Source of the DNA: Hymenopellis radicata
Taxonomy: Eukaryota > Basidiomycota > Agaricomycetes > Agaricales > Physalacriaceae
Direction of reading: 5' to 3'
Length of the DNA stretch: 64,000 bases
NCBI GenBank assembly: GCA_015501595.1
Contig: JADNRX010000120.1
Coordinates: forward strand, 1-64,000
Each line of letters begins with the position of its first letter. The stretch's first letter is position 1. The notes beneath the pieces are model-generated. The model saw only the letters and a program-made list of their open reading frames with translations. It made no database searches and was not told where the DNA came from. This document shows positions 33,894-44,259 of the stretch, in pieces. The position numbers and the translations under genes were made by a program.

Positions 33894-35552
33894 ATGTTGT
33901 TCAAGTACACCGTTCTTTCTCTCTTGGCCTGCGCCGCGACTAGCGCCCTTGCCGCTCCGTACCCAAGGCGGATTATGAGCGCGCTATGGATCTTTCGGTG
34001 CGTTTGCGGCTTCACTTGTTTTTCTCTTGACGTTGTGCTAACATTTTTTGAACAGGCACGTCACGGAGTACGTGAATCGCTTGACTCCAAAATTTTTGAA
34101 GCTCATTCGTCTTTTTAGAACGGCGACGGCGCCGGCAATGGCAACAACAACAATGCTGGCGGGGCTGCTGCTGCCGGTGGAGCCGCGGCGGGTAACGCTG
34201 CCGATAATGGCGCCGCCGCGGGTGATGCTGCTGCTGACGCTGCCGCAGATGCCGGCAAGGCCAAGGCCAAGGGCAAAAAGAACAAGAACAAGAACGCGGC
34301 CGCGGCCGCTGGAGGTGCTGCTGCAGGAGGAGTTGCTGCCGGAGGGGTTGCTGCCGCTGGTGATGCTGCTGCTGGAGGTGCCGCTGCAAACGCCACTGTG
34401 AGTCAACTTTGTTCTCACATGAATGATTTTCTGAAATATTGCCCAGGATGTTGCTGGAGCTGCCGCTGCAAACGCCACTGTGAGTCAACTTTGTTCTCAG
34501 ATGTATGATTTTCTGAAATATTGCCTAGGATCTTGCGGGGAATGCCGCTGCAAACGCCACTGTGAGTAAGCTTTGTTCTCAGATGTACGATTCTCTGAAA
34601 TATTGCCTAGGATCTTGCTGGGAATGCCGCTGCAAACGCCACTGTGAGGCAGCTTTGTTCTCAGATGTACGATTTCTGAAATATTGCCTAGGATCTTGCT
34701 GGGAATGCCGCTGCAAACGCCACTGTGAGTAAGCTTTGTTCTTAGATGTACGATTTTCTGAAATATTGCCTAGGATCTTGCGGGGAATGCCGCTGCAAAC
34801 GCCACTGTAAGTAAGCTTTGTTCTTAGATGTACGATTTTCTGAAATATTGCCTAGGATCTTGCGGGGAATGCCGCTGCAAACGCCACTGTGAGTAAGCTT
34901 TGTTCTCAGATGTACGATTCTCTGAAATATTGCCTAGGATCTTGCTGGGAATGCCGCTGCAAACGCCACTGTAAGTGGACTTCTTTCCATGCCCAGTACG
35001 AGAGGATGTTAAATAGTTGCCTAGGCTGCTGCTGCCAACTGTGTGGCGACGGTAACCGTTGTAAGCTTTCAATATTGAATCGTGGAGAGAGACGTCCTCT
35101 GACAGCTATTTCAGACTGTGACCGCCGGAGCGGCCAATGCTACCGCGGCTGCCGCAGGTGGTGTTGTTACCGACGCTGCTGGTGCTGCCAATGCCACCGC
35201 GACTGCCGTGGGTGGTGCTACTGCCGATGTTGGTGCCGCCGCCGCGTCCGCTACTGATGTTGCTGCGGGATCTGCCGCGACTGACGCAGCTAGCGGTGCG
35301 GCGGGCTCAGCTGCCGATGGTGTACGTGCTTGTCCCTCAAATAATTCAGGTGGTCTAAACATGTTTTACCAGGGCTCTCCTAAGAAGAATGCTGCCTCGA
35401 AATTGCTCGGTAGCCTTCTGGGCGGACGCCAGACGAGGTCTGTTTCCCCCTGCATCTTGCCGCCTTTTTTTACTGACACTCTTTCATATAGGCAAATCGG
35501 CCGACGAGGACTTGCCGCTCGCCTTGTCTTTGACGATGAAGTTGGTCTCTAA
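33894..35552 (+). CDS. Secreted Ala/Gly-rich protein encoded by repeated mini-exons
   Basis: A 329-residue protein with a signal peptide (MLFKYTVLSLLACAATSALAA) and then low-complexity Ala/Gly/Asn sequence. Exons: 33894-33997, 34056-34071, 34119-34397; seven 33-nt exons at 34447, 34529, 34611, 34692, 34774, 34856 and 34938; then 35025-35051, 35115-35321, 35373-35437 and 35492-35552. Each 33-nt exon encodes DLAGNAAANAT (first copy DVAGAAAANAT), ends in the N-glycosylation sequon NAT, and begins and ends in phase 0. A basic patch (KAKAKGKKNKNKN) precedes the array; the end is ARLVFDDEVGL. All exons join in frame. No homologue is recognised; a cell-wall or matrix role is only a guess. Confidence 0.72.
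34398..35024 (+). repeat. Tandem exon+intron minisatellite, 82-bp period
   Basis: Seven copies of a unit made of a 33-nt exon plus a following intron. Introns: 34398-34446, 34480-34528, 34562-34610, 34644-34691, 34725-34773, 34807-34855, 34889-34937 and 34971-35024. Six are 49 nt, one 48, and the last 54 and diverged at its 5' side. Donors are GTGAGT or GTAAGT (one GTGAGG), acceptors CCTAG or CCCAG, and a CTGAAAT word lies about 15 nt before the acceptor. Exon copies differ only at single positions except the first, so middle copies are the youngest. Confidence 0.9.
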
Positions 35553-36803
35553 TTGCTTTCCTGGCTGCAGCATCATCGAAGGACACTGTTTACGAGGATT
35601 TGATTGTATCGTTATTGCATAATTGTACATTATAAGCTGGCGGACTTTTACATACCTTGAATACACAACGATAACTCCATACGATGTCTGACATTGGCCG
35701 TGCAGCGTCTTGAATGTGCACATTTCACTGTGAATCCTCGAGGTTCATTTGGGTAATTCCATCTGCAGGTAAATCTGCCTTTTACTAGATCTCACACCGC
35801 TGAATGGTTAAGCTTAGTTAGTTCTACTCGCCATAATCTGGACCACGCCGTAGGCTGCCTACACATACTAATCCCGAAAGTGAATGGGGTGGCCATGTCA
35901 AGATCTCATTGAACAATCTACGTCAACATACTTACCCTATTAGCCTTGTCCTAGTCGCTATACGTTCACGTCAGATACACGAATTGTTCCGCCGACCTGT
36001 TGGGTTCCACGAGCCACTAATCTTTCGCCAGGATGCGACTTCACAATCATTGATCGGAGTGGAATGAGTATATAATCAAGTCTCTACAAGGAGGCCTTCT
36101 TAGAGAAATGCGTATCGACAACAATCAGATTCTGATAAGCACGTCTGAATTGAGGATATCTGGCTTGATACAGTTGTCGGTCATTGACCTTGGAAAGACG
36201 CGCTACACGGAAGCCACGTCTGTGTGAGCAATTGAACGGTCAGCAGAATCTCCGACCCTAGCTGTCAAATTATCAGCACACCCTCAGCAGGTAGGAATCC
36301 ACATACCCAGCGGACACGATGATGAGTTCGCGATCCCGATGGGGCGGCATTACGACGTCGAAGAGTGGTCGTAGTCGGGGGAAGATACGAGCGAGAGTGT
36401 GGGCAAAGAAGGAATAAACTGGGTAGAGTCGTGTTCCAGGCCATGGTAACGTCGCCACATAAACAAAGAAGCCATAACGAGAAGAATGAGGGTTCCACGG
36501 CGGCAAGTCGTCCCGGAGATGGTTGAGGCGCGTTATGCACGAGGACAGCTTATAGCACGCATCCAACATTGTATAGTCCGAATCACGCGACTGTGGGCAG
36601 TGCACGCGCGGGGGACGGCGGGAGGAAAGTACTCAAGTGAGCAAGCAAGGCGCGTGACTAATCTTTAAGTAGTGTAATCCGGAAGACACGCATCCGTGTT
36701 CGCGCAAGTCAAAGTTTCCAAGGTGTTCCTCAACGAAACGATTCCATTATAACGAGCGTATATATCAAAGGAGTGAACTAGTACGATGCCCAGGCTAGGC
36801 ATT
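35553..36803. other. Intergenic, one unrecognised minus-strand frame
   Basis: About 1.25 kb between the Ala-rich gene and the 3' end of the second P450. The 110-codon minus frame at 36273-36605 has no motif I know and no splice partners. A TATATAATC-like word is near 36069. Confidence 0.35.
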
Positions 36804-38973
36804 TTACTTGGAGTGGGAGTGGACGGGTGTGATGTGGATGGGGAGCAAGCCAGCCTCGCCGTTGACGAACGGCTGCAAGGACGGGGAGATGATCTTTTCA
36901 ATTTTGGCTCCAGAGTCCTTGAATTCGAAGGACTTGATCATAACGGCAAGGATGAACTTTACTTCCATGACGGCTGGAGACGGAGTGGGGTCAATTATAA
37001 GGCCCGTTACGGTGAGAAGGGGAAGAGAACAAACCTAAGCGCCATCCGAGACACATACGGGGGCCGTCGGCGAACGTAGAGACGTTGCTGAAAGGTCCAT
37101 GGGGAAGATCCCTACCAGACGGTACACCGTTCTCGGAGAGCCATCGCTCGGGCACGAACTTGTCGCCATCTCGTCCCCAGATCTTTGAGTTCGTGTTCAT
37201 GACAGTGAAAGGAATCGTGAAGCCCTGGGTGATACTAGTGAGTATGGGGTGCCAAGAAAAAGAGATCGACTTACATCGCCCGCCTTGACCGGAAGAGATG
37301 TGATTGTTTTGCCGTTCTTCAGGGTGATGGGGTTCTGGAGGGGAATCACGTCGTCCTTGGCGGCTATTCTGTGAGTGTCGCGAGCCGTGGGGTGTAAACG
37401 AAGTCTGAAGTACGCCGGGTCAGTCGATCCAGTTCAAAGAAGTGACGTGAAAGCGCACCCTTCGCGCGCAACGGCATCCAGGTAAGGAAGAGTCTCGAGA
37501 TTCTCCGTCGTGAAATCGGCATGCGCAAGCTCCTCGCGGAGTTTGGATTGAGCATCAAGGTTCTGAGCGAGATCTAAAAGGGTGAATGCAACAACGCCTG
37601 ATGATGTTTCGAATCCGGCCATGCTAGTGGCCGTGATACGTTAAGATTACGCATACAAAAGTGCGGAGAACGTACAAGAAACTGAGGATCTAAGAATACA
37701 GTGAGCAACTTTCCGAAAACCAAGGTGAGTAAGACAAACATTATCGAGCAGGGTGTGATCGTCCAGCTTTGTCCTTTCCTTACCACCTTCCTTTCCTTGC
37801 CACGACTCCCTGACGAGAATAGAAAAGATATCCTTGCCATCTGGGTTGATCGCCTGCTTCAGGAGCTGTCGGCCAACGCGATGAATGGTCTTCTTAGCGG
37901 TGCTGTCCTCGTGGAGCTCCTTGATCGGCAACTTCGAAATCCAAGGGAAGACGCCGATGAGGATGGGCGCAAGGAAGGCGGGGAATGTGGCGAACATGGC
38001 GACGTCCTGTTTCCATGCTTCGAGGATTGCTTTAGCCTCCGGTGTGTTGTAGCCAAAGTCGTAGCCAAACCCGACGCGCCCGATAACTTCAAGACTAAAC
38101 GAGAGATTGTTGATGTTAAGTCAGAGACGCAGTATAGCAATGTCTGTAATGAGAGACATACGTGCAGGCAGGGATGTACGTGCTAAGATTGACAATAGCA
38201 GAGCCACGAGACTCGAGATCATCGGCAAGCCTGCGTGCGGTCTGGAGGCGGGGTGAGTTAGAGACAAGTGCGAGCGACGGCTAGATGCTAACCTTCTCAG
38301 CGCATTGGAGGACGTCGTCGGCCATTGCCTTGACCGCTGAAGGACTATAAAGGTATCCTTACTAGATAGACTAACGAGGGACTTCGAAACTTACGTGAAA
38401 GCGGGGGCTAAAAGTCTGCGCTGCCACTTGTGCTCTTCATCTTCTGCCCAAACGACACCTCGACCGACAACTTTGACGACTATAGGCTGGAACGCAGCAG
38501 ATTTCACTGGGGGCGAGATTAGGACTGCGATGTAACACATAAATTGGGGAAGGTGGACGAACAGTATGTATACGCATTCTGGAAGATGTGCTGTACGGCC
38601 AGGTTGTCGGAAATGATGACCTTTCCGATGGTCAGCTATCGCCCGAGAAGGACGAAGAGAAGCGGACGATGTCTTTTTGGAAGAGAGCCGCCTTGATCCT
38701 GTATACTGGTCCAAGCAGATTGGTCCATCGAGAGTACTCAACGTCGACTTCCCCTTTAGCCACGCGGTATTCGTGGCCCCAGAAGAAGTCCGCTTCCTCT
38801 ACGGGCTGTAAAGAAACGCCCCACTCAACAAATCTTCAACTGAACGAGTTCGATCGACTTACAGCAATAGGAAGTTTGGCAATAGTCGAAGAACGCGAGG
38901 CAATTTGGCGCACAATATATGCTAGAGCGAGAGCGACTAGCCCAGTACAGGCCACCACGCTAGCTGAGAACAT
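36804..38973 (-). CDS. Cytochrome P450 monooxygenase (second of two)
   Basis: A 524-residue P450 in twelve exons (minus): 38863-38973, 38668-38805, 38563-38620, 38395-38506, 38293-38344, 38162-38241, 37740-38094, 37676-37689 (14 nt), 37459-37623, 37275-37404, 37035-37224 and 36804-36973. The anchor is MFSASVVACTGLVALALAYI. Then come WAEDEEHKWQRRLLAPAFT (C-helix), LEVIGRVGFGYDFGYNTPEA, I-helix FFMAGFETSSGV, ExxR as EGLR, FVPERWL, and the haem loop FADGPRMCLGWRLA with its Cys. All junctions hold frame. The layout is unlike the first P450 (different intron positions and I-helix), so this is not a local duplicate. Substrate unknown; fungal P450s of this general build often act on lipids or terpenes. 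Confidence 0.9.
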
Positions 38974-39048
38974 CGTGAGAGATGAATCGGATGATAGGGT
39001 TGTTGGAATTGGTTGGGAGTCACTGGACAGCGCCGAAAGGCAAGCTCC

Positions 39049-39630
39049 TTATAGGTATTTTCGACCGCATCCGGGGATAACGTCGCGTCTCATGAGGAGC
39101 AAAGAACAGGCTAAGAATCTCCAGATTGTTTCGTAATTGCGGTGATTTTTGGTGTTCTTGACATAGCGTGATTTTAGCCCTGATTTCAACTTCGCCGTCG
39201 AAGCAATGAAGTGCGTTTCTTGAATTTTGAGAGCTTGGAGTACACAACGCAACGTGAACAGAGAATACGAGTTGACGCGTTGACGATTTGATGTGTCAAA
39301 CTGAGCACTTTTGTGAGTTGAAGACAAACTGCCGCCGGAGCAATATTCACTAAAATTATTGGGTATGTGCGTTCCCACGCTCAAGCTCGCATTCGGACGG
39401 CCATCTTCCATCAGATTTAGACTGGATACTTCTGAAATTTGAGAATGTCTTGTGGAGGCCGCAGTGATACGACGGAGCATCATCGAGTCTCTGGGCTCCT
39501 CACCTACTGGTATGTGAACTAACAAGCTTGGGAATGCGGCTATATCGCCTAAAGCGGATGTTTTGACTGGTACGTCAACTCGAAGGTTCTCAATTAAATT
39601 ATAAGGTTGGGACACACCGCCACACGACAT
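39049..39630 (-). CDS. Hypothetical 193-codon frame
   Basis: A complete single-exon minus frame starting MSCGGVSQPYNLIENLRVD. The first 100 residues are polar with SMMLRRITAASTRHSQISE and LNLMEDGRPNASLSVG; the rest is basic. I do not recognise a family. It lies just upstream of the second P450, on the same strand. It may be a cytoplasmic tail exon of a membrane protein gene or a chance frame. Confidence 0.3.
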   Translation of the reverse strand: MSCGGVSQPYNLIENLRVDVPVKTSALGDIAAFPSLLVHIPVGEEPRDSMMLRRITAASTRHSQISEVSSLNLMEDGRPNASLSVGTHIPNNFSEYCSGGSLSSTHKSAQFDTSNRQRVNSYSLFTLRCVLQALKIQETHFIASTAKLKSGLKSRYVKNTKNHRNYETIWRFLACSLLLMRRDVIPGCGRKYL

Positions 39631-40100
39631 GGCCCAAACGGCAGGGAAGGCAGTTCTTCTGGAAACATGACGGACTAAGTTTTCAATTTTGTGAACGGAA
39701 TTGACCGTGTTCCGTCGTGTTTCAAGTGAATGTTGCCGTCATCCTAGGCCTCTTGAAGCTGTCTCTCCAGCACTCTGCTTGCTGGAGTAGGTGAAGTTAT
39801 GCATAGTCTGCCGTGTCTGGGCATCGTGGACGACGTGCATCGGTGCATCGGACACTTGGCGAGTCTCAGGGTTTTGAATAGACGTCTTCTTTTCAGCTCC
39901 TCCGTGTGTAATCAAGCCTCGACCCGGACCCAAGCTCGACCCTCCGTTGGGAAGCATGTTCGGCGCTCAGTTAAAGAAACCCCAAAACGGATATCCATCA
40001 AATGCGCAGAGCTCAAGCGATTTAAAGGACGCCCAGGGCAGGTATCGTTTGAAGTTATCTTCCCAAACCTCATCTCTATCTTTTCGGTTATCCTGCAAAA

Positions 40101-41785
40101 ATGCCGTCCCAGATCGACCTGGCTCTTGGGGGCATCGTACGTTCATTATTCACCTACAATGCGTCGGCTCACGTTAAACAGGTCGTCAGCACGTTCTTTT
40201 CGGTACGCGTTGTTCTCTCCTCATCGTTGATGTGACTTACCCAGTTGGTAGTTCTTGACTATGGGTGTCATCTGCACATGCGGTAAGCGTGCTAATTGTC
40301 TATCTTCGTCATCGTCTTACCGCTTTGTCTGCTAGCTTTCCAATACTTCTCGAACTTTCCCAACGACAAATGGGTGTTCAAGGTACTCGTGTCCCTGTGT
40401 ATGATCATGTCGACCATTGACACGATCTCGACTGGTATGTTCGAGGAACCGGGCGGCGATCTTTCTAACGCGAGTCAATGTAGGGCTTTGGTGTTACGAT
40501 TGGGGCGTCACAAACTATGGAAGTAAGTGGGTGCTGGCCAATGCTGCAATGAAACTGACATTGGACACTGTTTTCAGATCCGGCGGCCATGGCTGTCACT
40601 CACTGGTGAACATCATCCATGTCTGTAGACACAATCGAATCACGTACTCACTAATCATCAGGGCATTCGCCGCCGAAGCGTCCTTGCTGTGAGTTTGCCT
40701 AACCTCCAGCATATTCTCTACTTACTGTTCGTTTATAGCGGTACATGCAGTCTTTTCGTTCAATGGTTCTACGCTTGGCGAATCTGGATGGTCTCCATGA
40801 AGAAGCACTGGTGGCTCTCAGCTATCATTGTGGCTCTTTCTACCATGGCGTGGTGTAAGCGCTATACTCAGTCTTGGCTACCAGCCTCTCACCATCTTCA
40901 GGCGTCGTCATATGGATGGTGCACATCATCTCCACGCACAAGATGGTGGCTGATTTACACCTCGTCTTGTACGTGCCCCCATGTTCCCATGATCGCCCAC
41001 GTTCTAATGCGCAATAGGCCTGTCGTGTACATATGGCTGGGAGGGTCGGTGTGAGTGCATACAGTCTACTCTCTATGGACCTTCATTGACCAGGCGATTA
41101 GTGCGGCGGACGTTATGATTACATGCTGCATGGCGTACTACTTGGATCTACGATTCCGAAACAAGATGGCTCAAAGGCACCTGCCATCTGGAGGGTATGT
41201 GCCCTGCATCTTTCTGTAAATTTTGTCTCACAATACAATAGACGTTTTCAAGGCCATCATCGTTCGCACAGTTGAATGTAACGCTCTCTCCTTGGTCGCT
41301 CAAACCATCACCGTCGCACTGTTCAATCGCCCTAATGTTGGATTCTACTTTGGTAGGGGTTTGTTTTATCTGTCGCGAGAAATTTCGGCTCACCTGGATG
41401 GTAGTACTCACAGATATGACTTTGTCTAAAATATACACGTTCTCTCTGCTCGTTTCATGTACGTGGCGTCTTTCTATACTCGCACGGCGAAACGTTATTC
41501 ACGCGTCATAGTGAACGGTCGCCATATCGACGGCAGAGAAAACTCAGGTGTCGAGTCTTCCAAGGGTGCTCCGGAGAATCACACGTGTTGTCGGACCGTC
41601 GTCGGCCTCCGATTATGAGCGCTCAGGTGTCCATACAAGTCCAGTAGGTCCATAGATTTTCTTCAGCTCTGTAGCTCATACATCTCGACAGGAGAGAAGT
41701 GGACGAGGCGTCGGATTCGTGGCCCAAGGAGAATGAGTCCGGCGACGATTATACCATGAGGAAAGTCAAGCTCGACATGGCCTAA
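40101..41785 (+). CDS. DUF6534-type integral membrane protein (second copy)
   Basis: About 15 small exons: 40101-40136, 40182-40202, 40252-40282, 40336-40434, 40484-40522, 40578-40605, 40662-40688, 40739-40854, 40902-40968, 41018-41048, 41094 to about 41194, 41242-41352, 41405-41458, 41512 to about 41626, and 41692-41785. The translation runs MPSQIDLALGGI, GVICTCAFQYFSNFPNDKW, GLWCYDWGVTNYGNPAAMA, LGTCSLFVQWFYAWRIWMV, VVIWMVHIISTHKMVADLH, ISAADVMITCCMAYYLDLR, VLTDMTLSKIYTFSLLVSL and an acidic/basic tail ending MRKVKLDMA. Two junctions (after PSGG near 41194, and within 41512-41626) need a one-base adjustment I could not place. Family membership is clear; function is unknown. It is not close enough in sequence to the copy at 8323 to be a recent duplicate. 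Confidence 0.75.
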
Positions 41786-41912
41786 CTTTGCATATCTCTA
41801 CGTATCGTATCCCTTCAAAATACTGAGTTGCAACTCTTTAATAGACCTGTCTTTTAGCAGGCTTGTCATTCGTAAATTCGTACACGCTCCTTTGTTTAAT
41901 TCGACGCGCATC

Positions 41913-42804
41913 CTAATCGCCTTCACATCTGTGGTGTACTGAATGAGCCATCCAGCCTTTGATTTTCTGGTGATCTGCAGGATTGGCTTGCGCTTCGTAT
42001 ACCGTTATGACGGGGTTGGCTTTGCGCTGCCGACAATGAGCATCTAATCGTGTCAAGTTGATAATGCCTACCTCTGACCACTGTCCCATAAATCCAACGT
42101 AGTATATGCGAACGGTTTCGGCTCCTCGAGAGGCGGGAAAGAAAAGGGTGACAGAAGATACATTTGAGAATCTCGCAATCCTTCAGCAATGTAAGCACAT
42201 CGTACATTCATTGAGATGGCGCAGAACGAACTTGACGGCATATTCTCCTACGTCTCTGCTCTCAGGTATATCGAATTCTTGAAGAGGCGTTTTATCAGAA
42301 ACATCGTTAAAGTCAAGTGAATCTTCGTTCGCGAACTGTGGCAACGATATAGGAGATGCGGGACTTGCAATAAAAAGTGAATATTACAATCGCGACTTTC
42401 TGGGGCGTTTGATCTCCAGGTCCAGTCTTCAGGAGAATCGATCTGAGTTTGACAGAGCCAGTGAAAGGAACTCGAAGAATTCTGTGATGAGTCGCCTAAG
42501 AACAGAAACGAGATATCAAAATCGGGCGAGTTCGTACAGTTGATCGTCAGCATCAGATTCCAGGTACTGAGCAGCTACAAGTCGTAATCAAAGGAGCAAT
42601 ACAAGACGCTGAGGTTACCTTTTCTTCGGTAGCCCGTTCGTGCCAGGGTTTTATGACATCTCGGCCGTCGCCCTCACCGTTGAGAGCGACGACGTTGTCA
42701 CGATCGATATGCATGAACAGATTATCATTAGGACCAGTGTCAGCGTCGTCGTGGTCGTGGTCGTGGGCTTCGTGGCCACAGTGGTCGTCGTGGTGGTGAG
42801 ACAT
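41913..42804 (-). CDS. PITH-domain protein (PITHD1-like)
   Basis: A 211-residue protein of the PITH family, named for the proteasome-interacting C-terminal domain of thioredoxin-like proteins. Exons (minus): 42619-42804, 42538-42566, 42482-proximal 42388-42481, 42232-42335, 42072-42180 and 41913-42026; frame closed. The start is His/Asp-rich (MSHHHDDHCGHEAHDHDH), as in PITHD1. Then IDRDNVVALNGEGDGRDVIK, KPWHERATEEKYLESDADDQ, LRVPFTGSVKLRSILLKTG, KIARFSNVSSVTLFFPA, IYYVGFMGQWSE and ITVYEAQANPADHQK follow the family order. It lacks a thioredoxin domain, so it is the short PITHD1 type. Confidence 0.88.
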
Positions 42805-42913
42805 GGATGTTTTGGGCAAGTGGTTTTGATCCGGCGCCAGCGCATGGCGTCATCGATTGGTGCTTGAACAATCTCGATACCCACGCAGCATCCCGGTTTC
42901 TCGCACAACGACA
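42805..42913. promoter_or_regulatory. Bidirectional promoter, PITH gene / esterase
   Basis: Only 109 bp separate the two divergent start codons, so the genes must share or overlap core promoters. Confidence 0.6.
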
Positions 42914-43974
42914 ATGTCGACCCAGACTGAACAGACCTTTCTTATTGGCGGCCTAGAGGTCAATGTTTACTCGCGGTCTTCCCAAACTCCGGAAAAGCCG
43001 GCTGTGATTCTGTTCGTTCTTCATGGACGTTTCGGAAACTGTAAGGATGCAGCGACGACATCCATCGTTAATGGACTGCTTCAGAATGAAGCAAAACAGT
43101 CCCGAAACCTCTATGTTGTCACCTTTGTCAGTAGTGTTGTGTTTTTGTTCTTGGCTTCTCAAAGCGCCACAGGATCAGCGAAACCACGGACACCGTCTCG
43201 TCAACGAAACGGCTAACAAGGGCTGGAGTAAGTCTTCGGACGGCAACAATGATCGACATGCGTAGGTTTTTCTTCATCTATCTATGTTCTTGTGTTAATA
43301 CTTTGCCTCAGGATTGACATGTACAGCATACAAGGTGTCACCTATCGCCTCTCATCAGTGGCATTATCTGACTAAGGACTTATCTTTACTCAGTGGGAAC
43401 TGCAAGGGACGTGTCGTTCCTCATCGACTTCCTGCCCTCATACCTATTCCCATCTGGCGAACAAGCCATCGAAACCTGGGCTGTGGCGGGCGTGAGTCTT
43501 GGTGGACATGCCACTTGGCTCGCGCTGACGCATGGTAATCATTTTATTTCCATTTTCACGCTATCTAAATACCACCTAGAGCCCCGCTTGACAATTGGAG
43601 TCCCCATCATCGGGTGTCCCGACTATCTCAGTTTAATCTCCGAGCGCGCCCTCAAGTTCGACATCCCACTGGATGGCTCTGCTTACCTCCCCGACAGTCT
43701 CCTCTCCTTAATTCAATCTAGTGACCCAGTCGCAGTTCCATATCGCTCAATAGACGCGTCCAACCCGTTCCTGGGCAAGAAGATCCTCGTTTTGTCGGGA
43801 GGAAAAGACACCCTTGTGCCATGGTCCGCGAGCGAGTCGTTTGTGGAGCACTTGAACGTAGGAAACAAAGGTATTAAGCAGGCTGTCGTCCAAGAAGATG
43901 CAGGCCACGAGACTACGCCTGAAATGGTCCGGCGTTTGGTCGACTTTGTTACTGAACACGCTTTGAACAAATGA
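42914..43974 (+). CDS. Alpha/beta-hydrolase (esterase/peptidase-like)
   Basis: A 286-residue serine hydrolase. Exons: 42914-43126, 43173-43261, 43312-43334, 43394-43534 and 43580-43974, all in frame. The oxyanion region is VILFVLHGRFGN. The nucleophile elbow WAVAGVSLGGHATWLAL has Ser in GxSxGG, the acid lies in LVLSGGKDTLVPW, and the catalytic His is in EDAGHETTPEMV. ARDVSFLIDFLPSYLFPSGE between them is typical of fungal cytosolic hydrolases of this group. There is no signal peptide. The substrate is unknown. Confidence 0.85.
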
Positions 43975-44259
43975 TGCACTTTCTTTGAGCGCCTAGGCTC
44001 GCGCGACGGCGCCCCGGGGTGACACGACCATTCTAATGACTCAAGAATAAGCCGCGCGTTGCGTACAAATTCAAGACCCTACAAAAACCACAAGTCGCGA
44101 AGGAAAGGCAGCAGCCTACATCTGGAGTTCAGAGGTCATTGAAATGCAGAAGGATTGTACAACAAAGCGTCCATTCACAGTAACGATACTATGCAAAGAG
44201 TTCGTGTCATAAATAGTTGAAACCATGCGACAGATCCAAACTCGTAGATATGAACATCA
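43975..44259. other. Intergenic between convergent esterase and channel genes
   Basis: 285 bp of 3' flanks; nothing coding. Confidence 0.5.

Noticed and set aside
34038..34488. Long Ala/Ser- or Gln/Arg-rich minus-strand frames opposite the Ala-rich gene
   Set aside because: Shadows of GC-rich codons of the plus-strand gene; no start context, splice logic or known motif.
34398..35024. CRISPR-like array
   Set aside because: The regular spacing comes from an exon+intron minisatellite in a eukaryotic gene; the units are contiguous with splice signals, not repeat-spacer pairs.
37404..37459. Apparent frameshift at the ExxR helix of the second P450
   Set aside because: The donor is GAAGG|GTGCGC, one base later than first read; the join then gives REGLRLHP in frame.
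36804..43974. A biosynthetic gene cluster around the second P450
   Set aside because: No synthase, transporter of known type or cluster regulator is present; neighbours are a PITH protein, an esterase and a DUF6534 protein.
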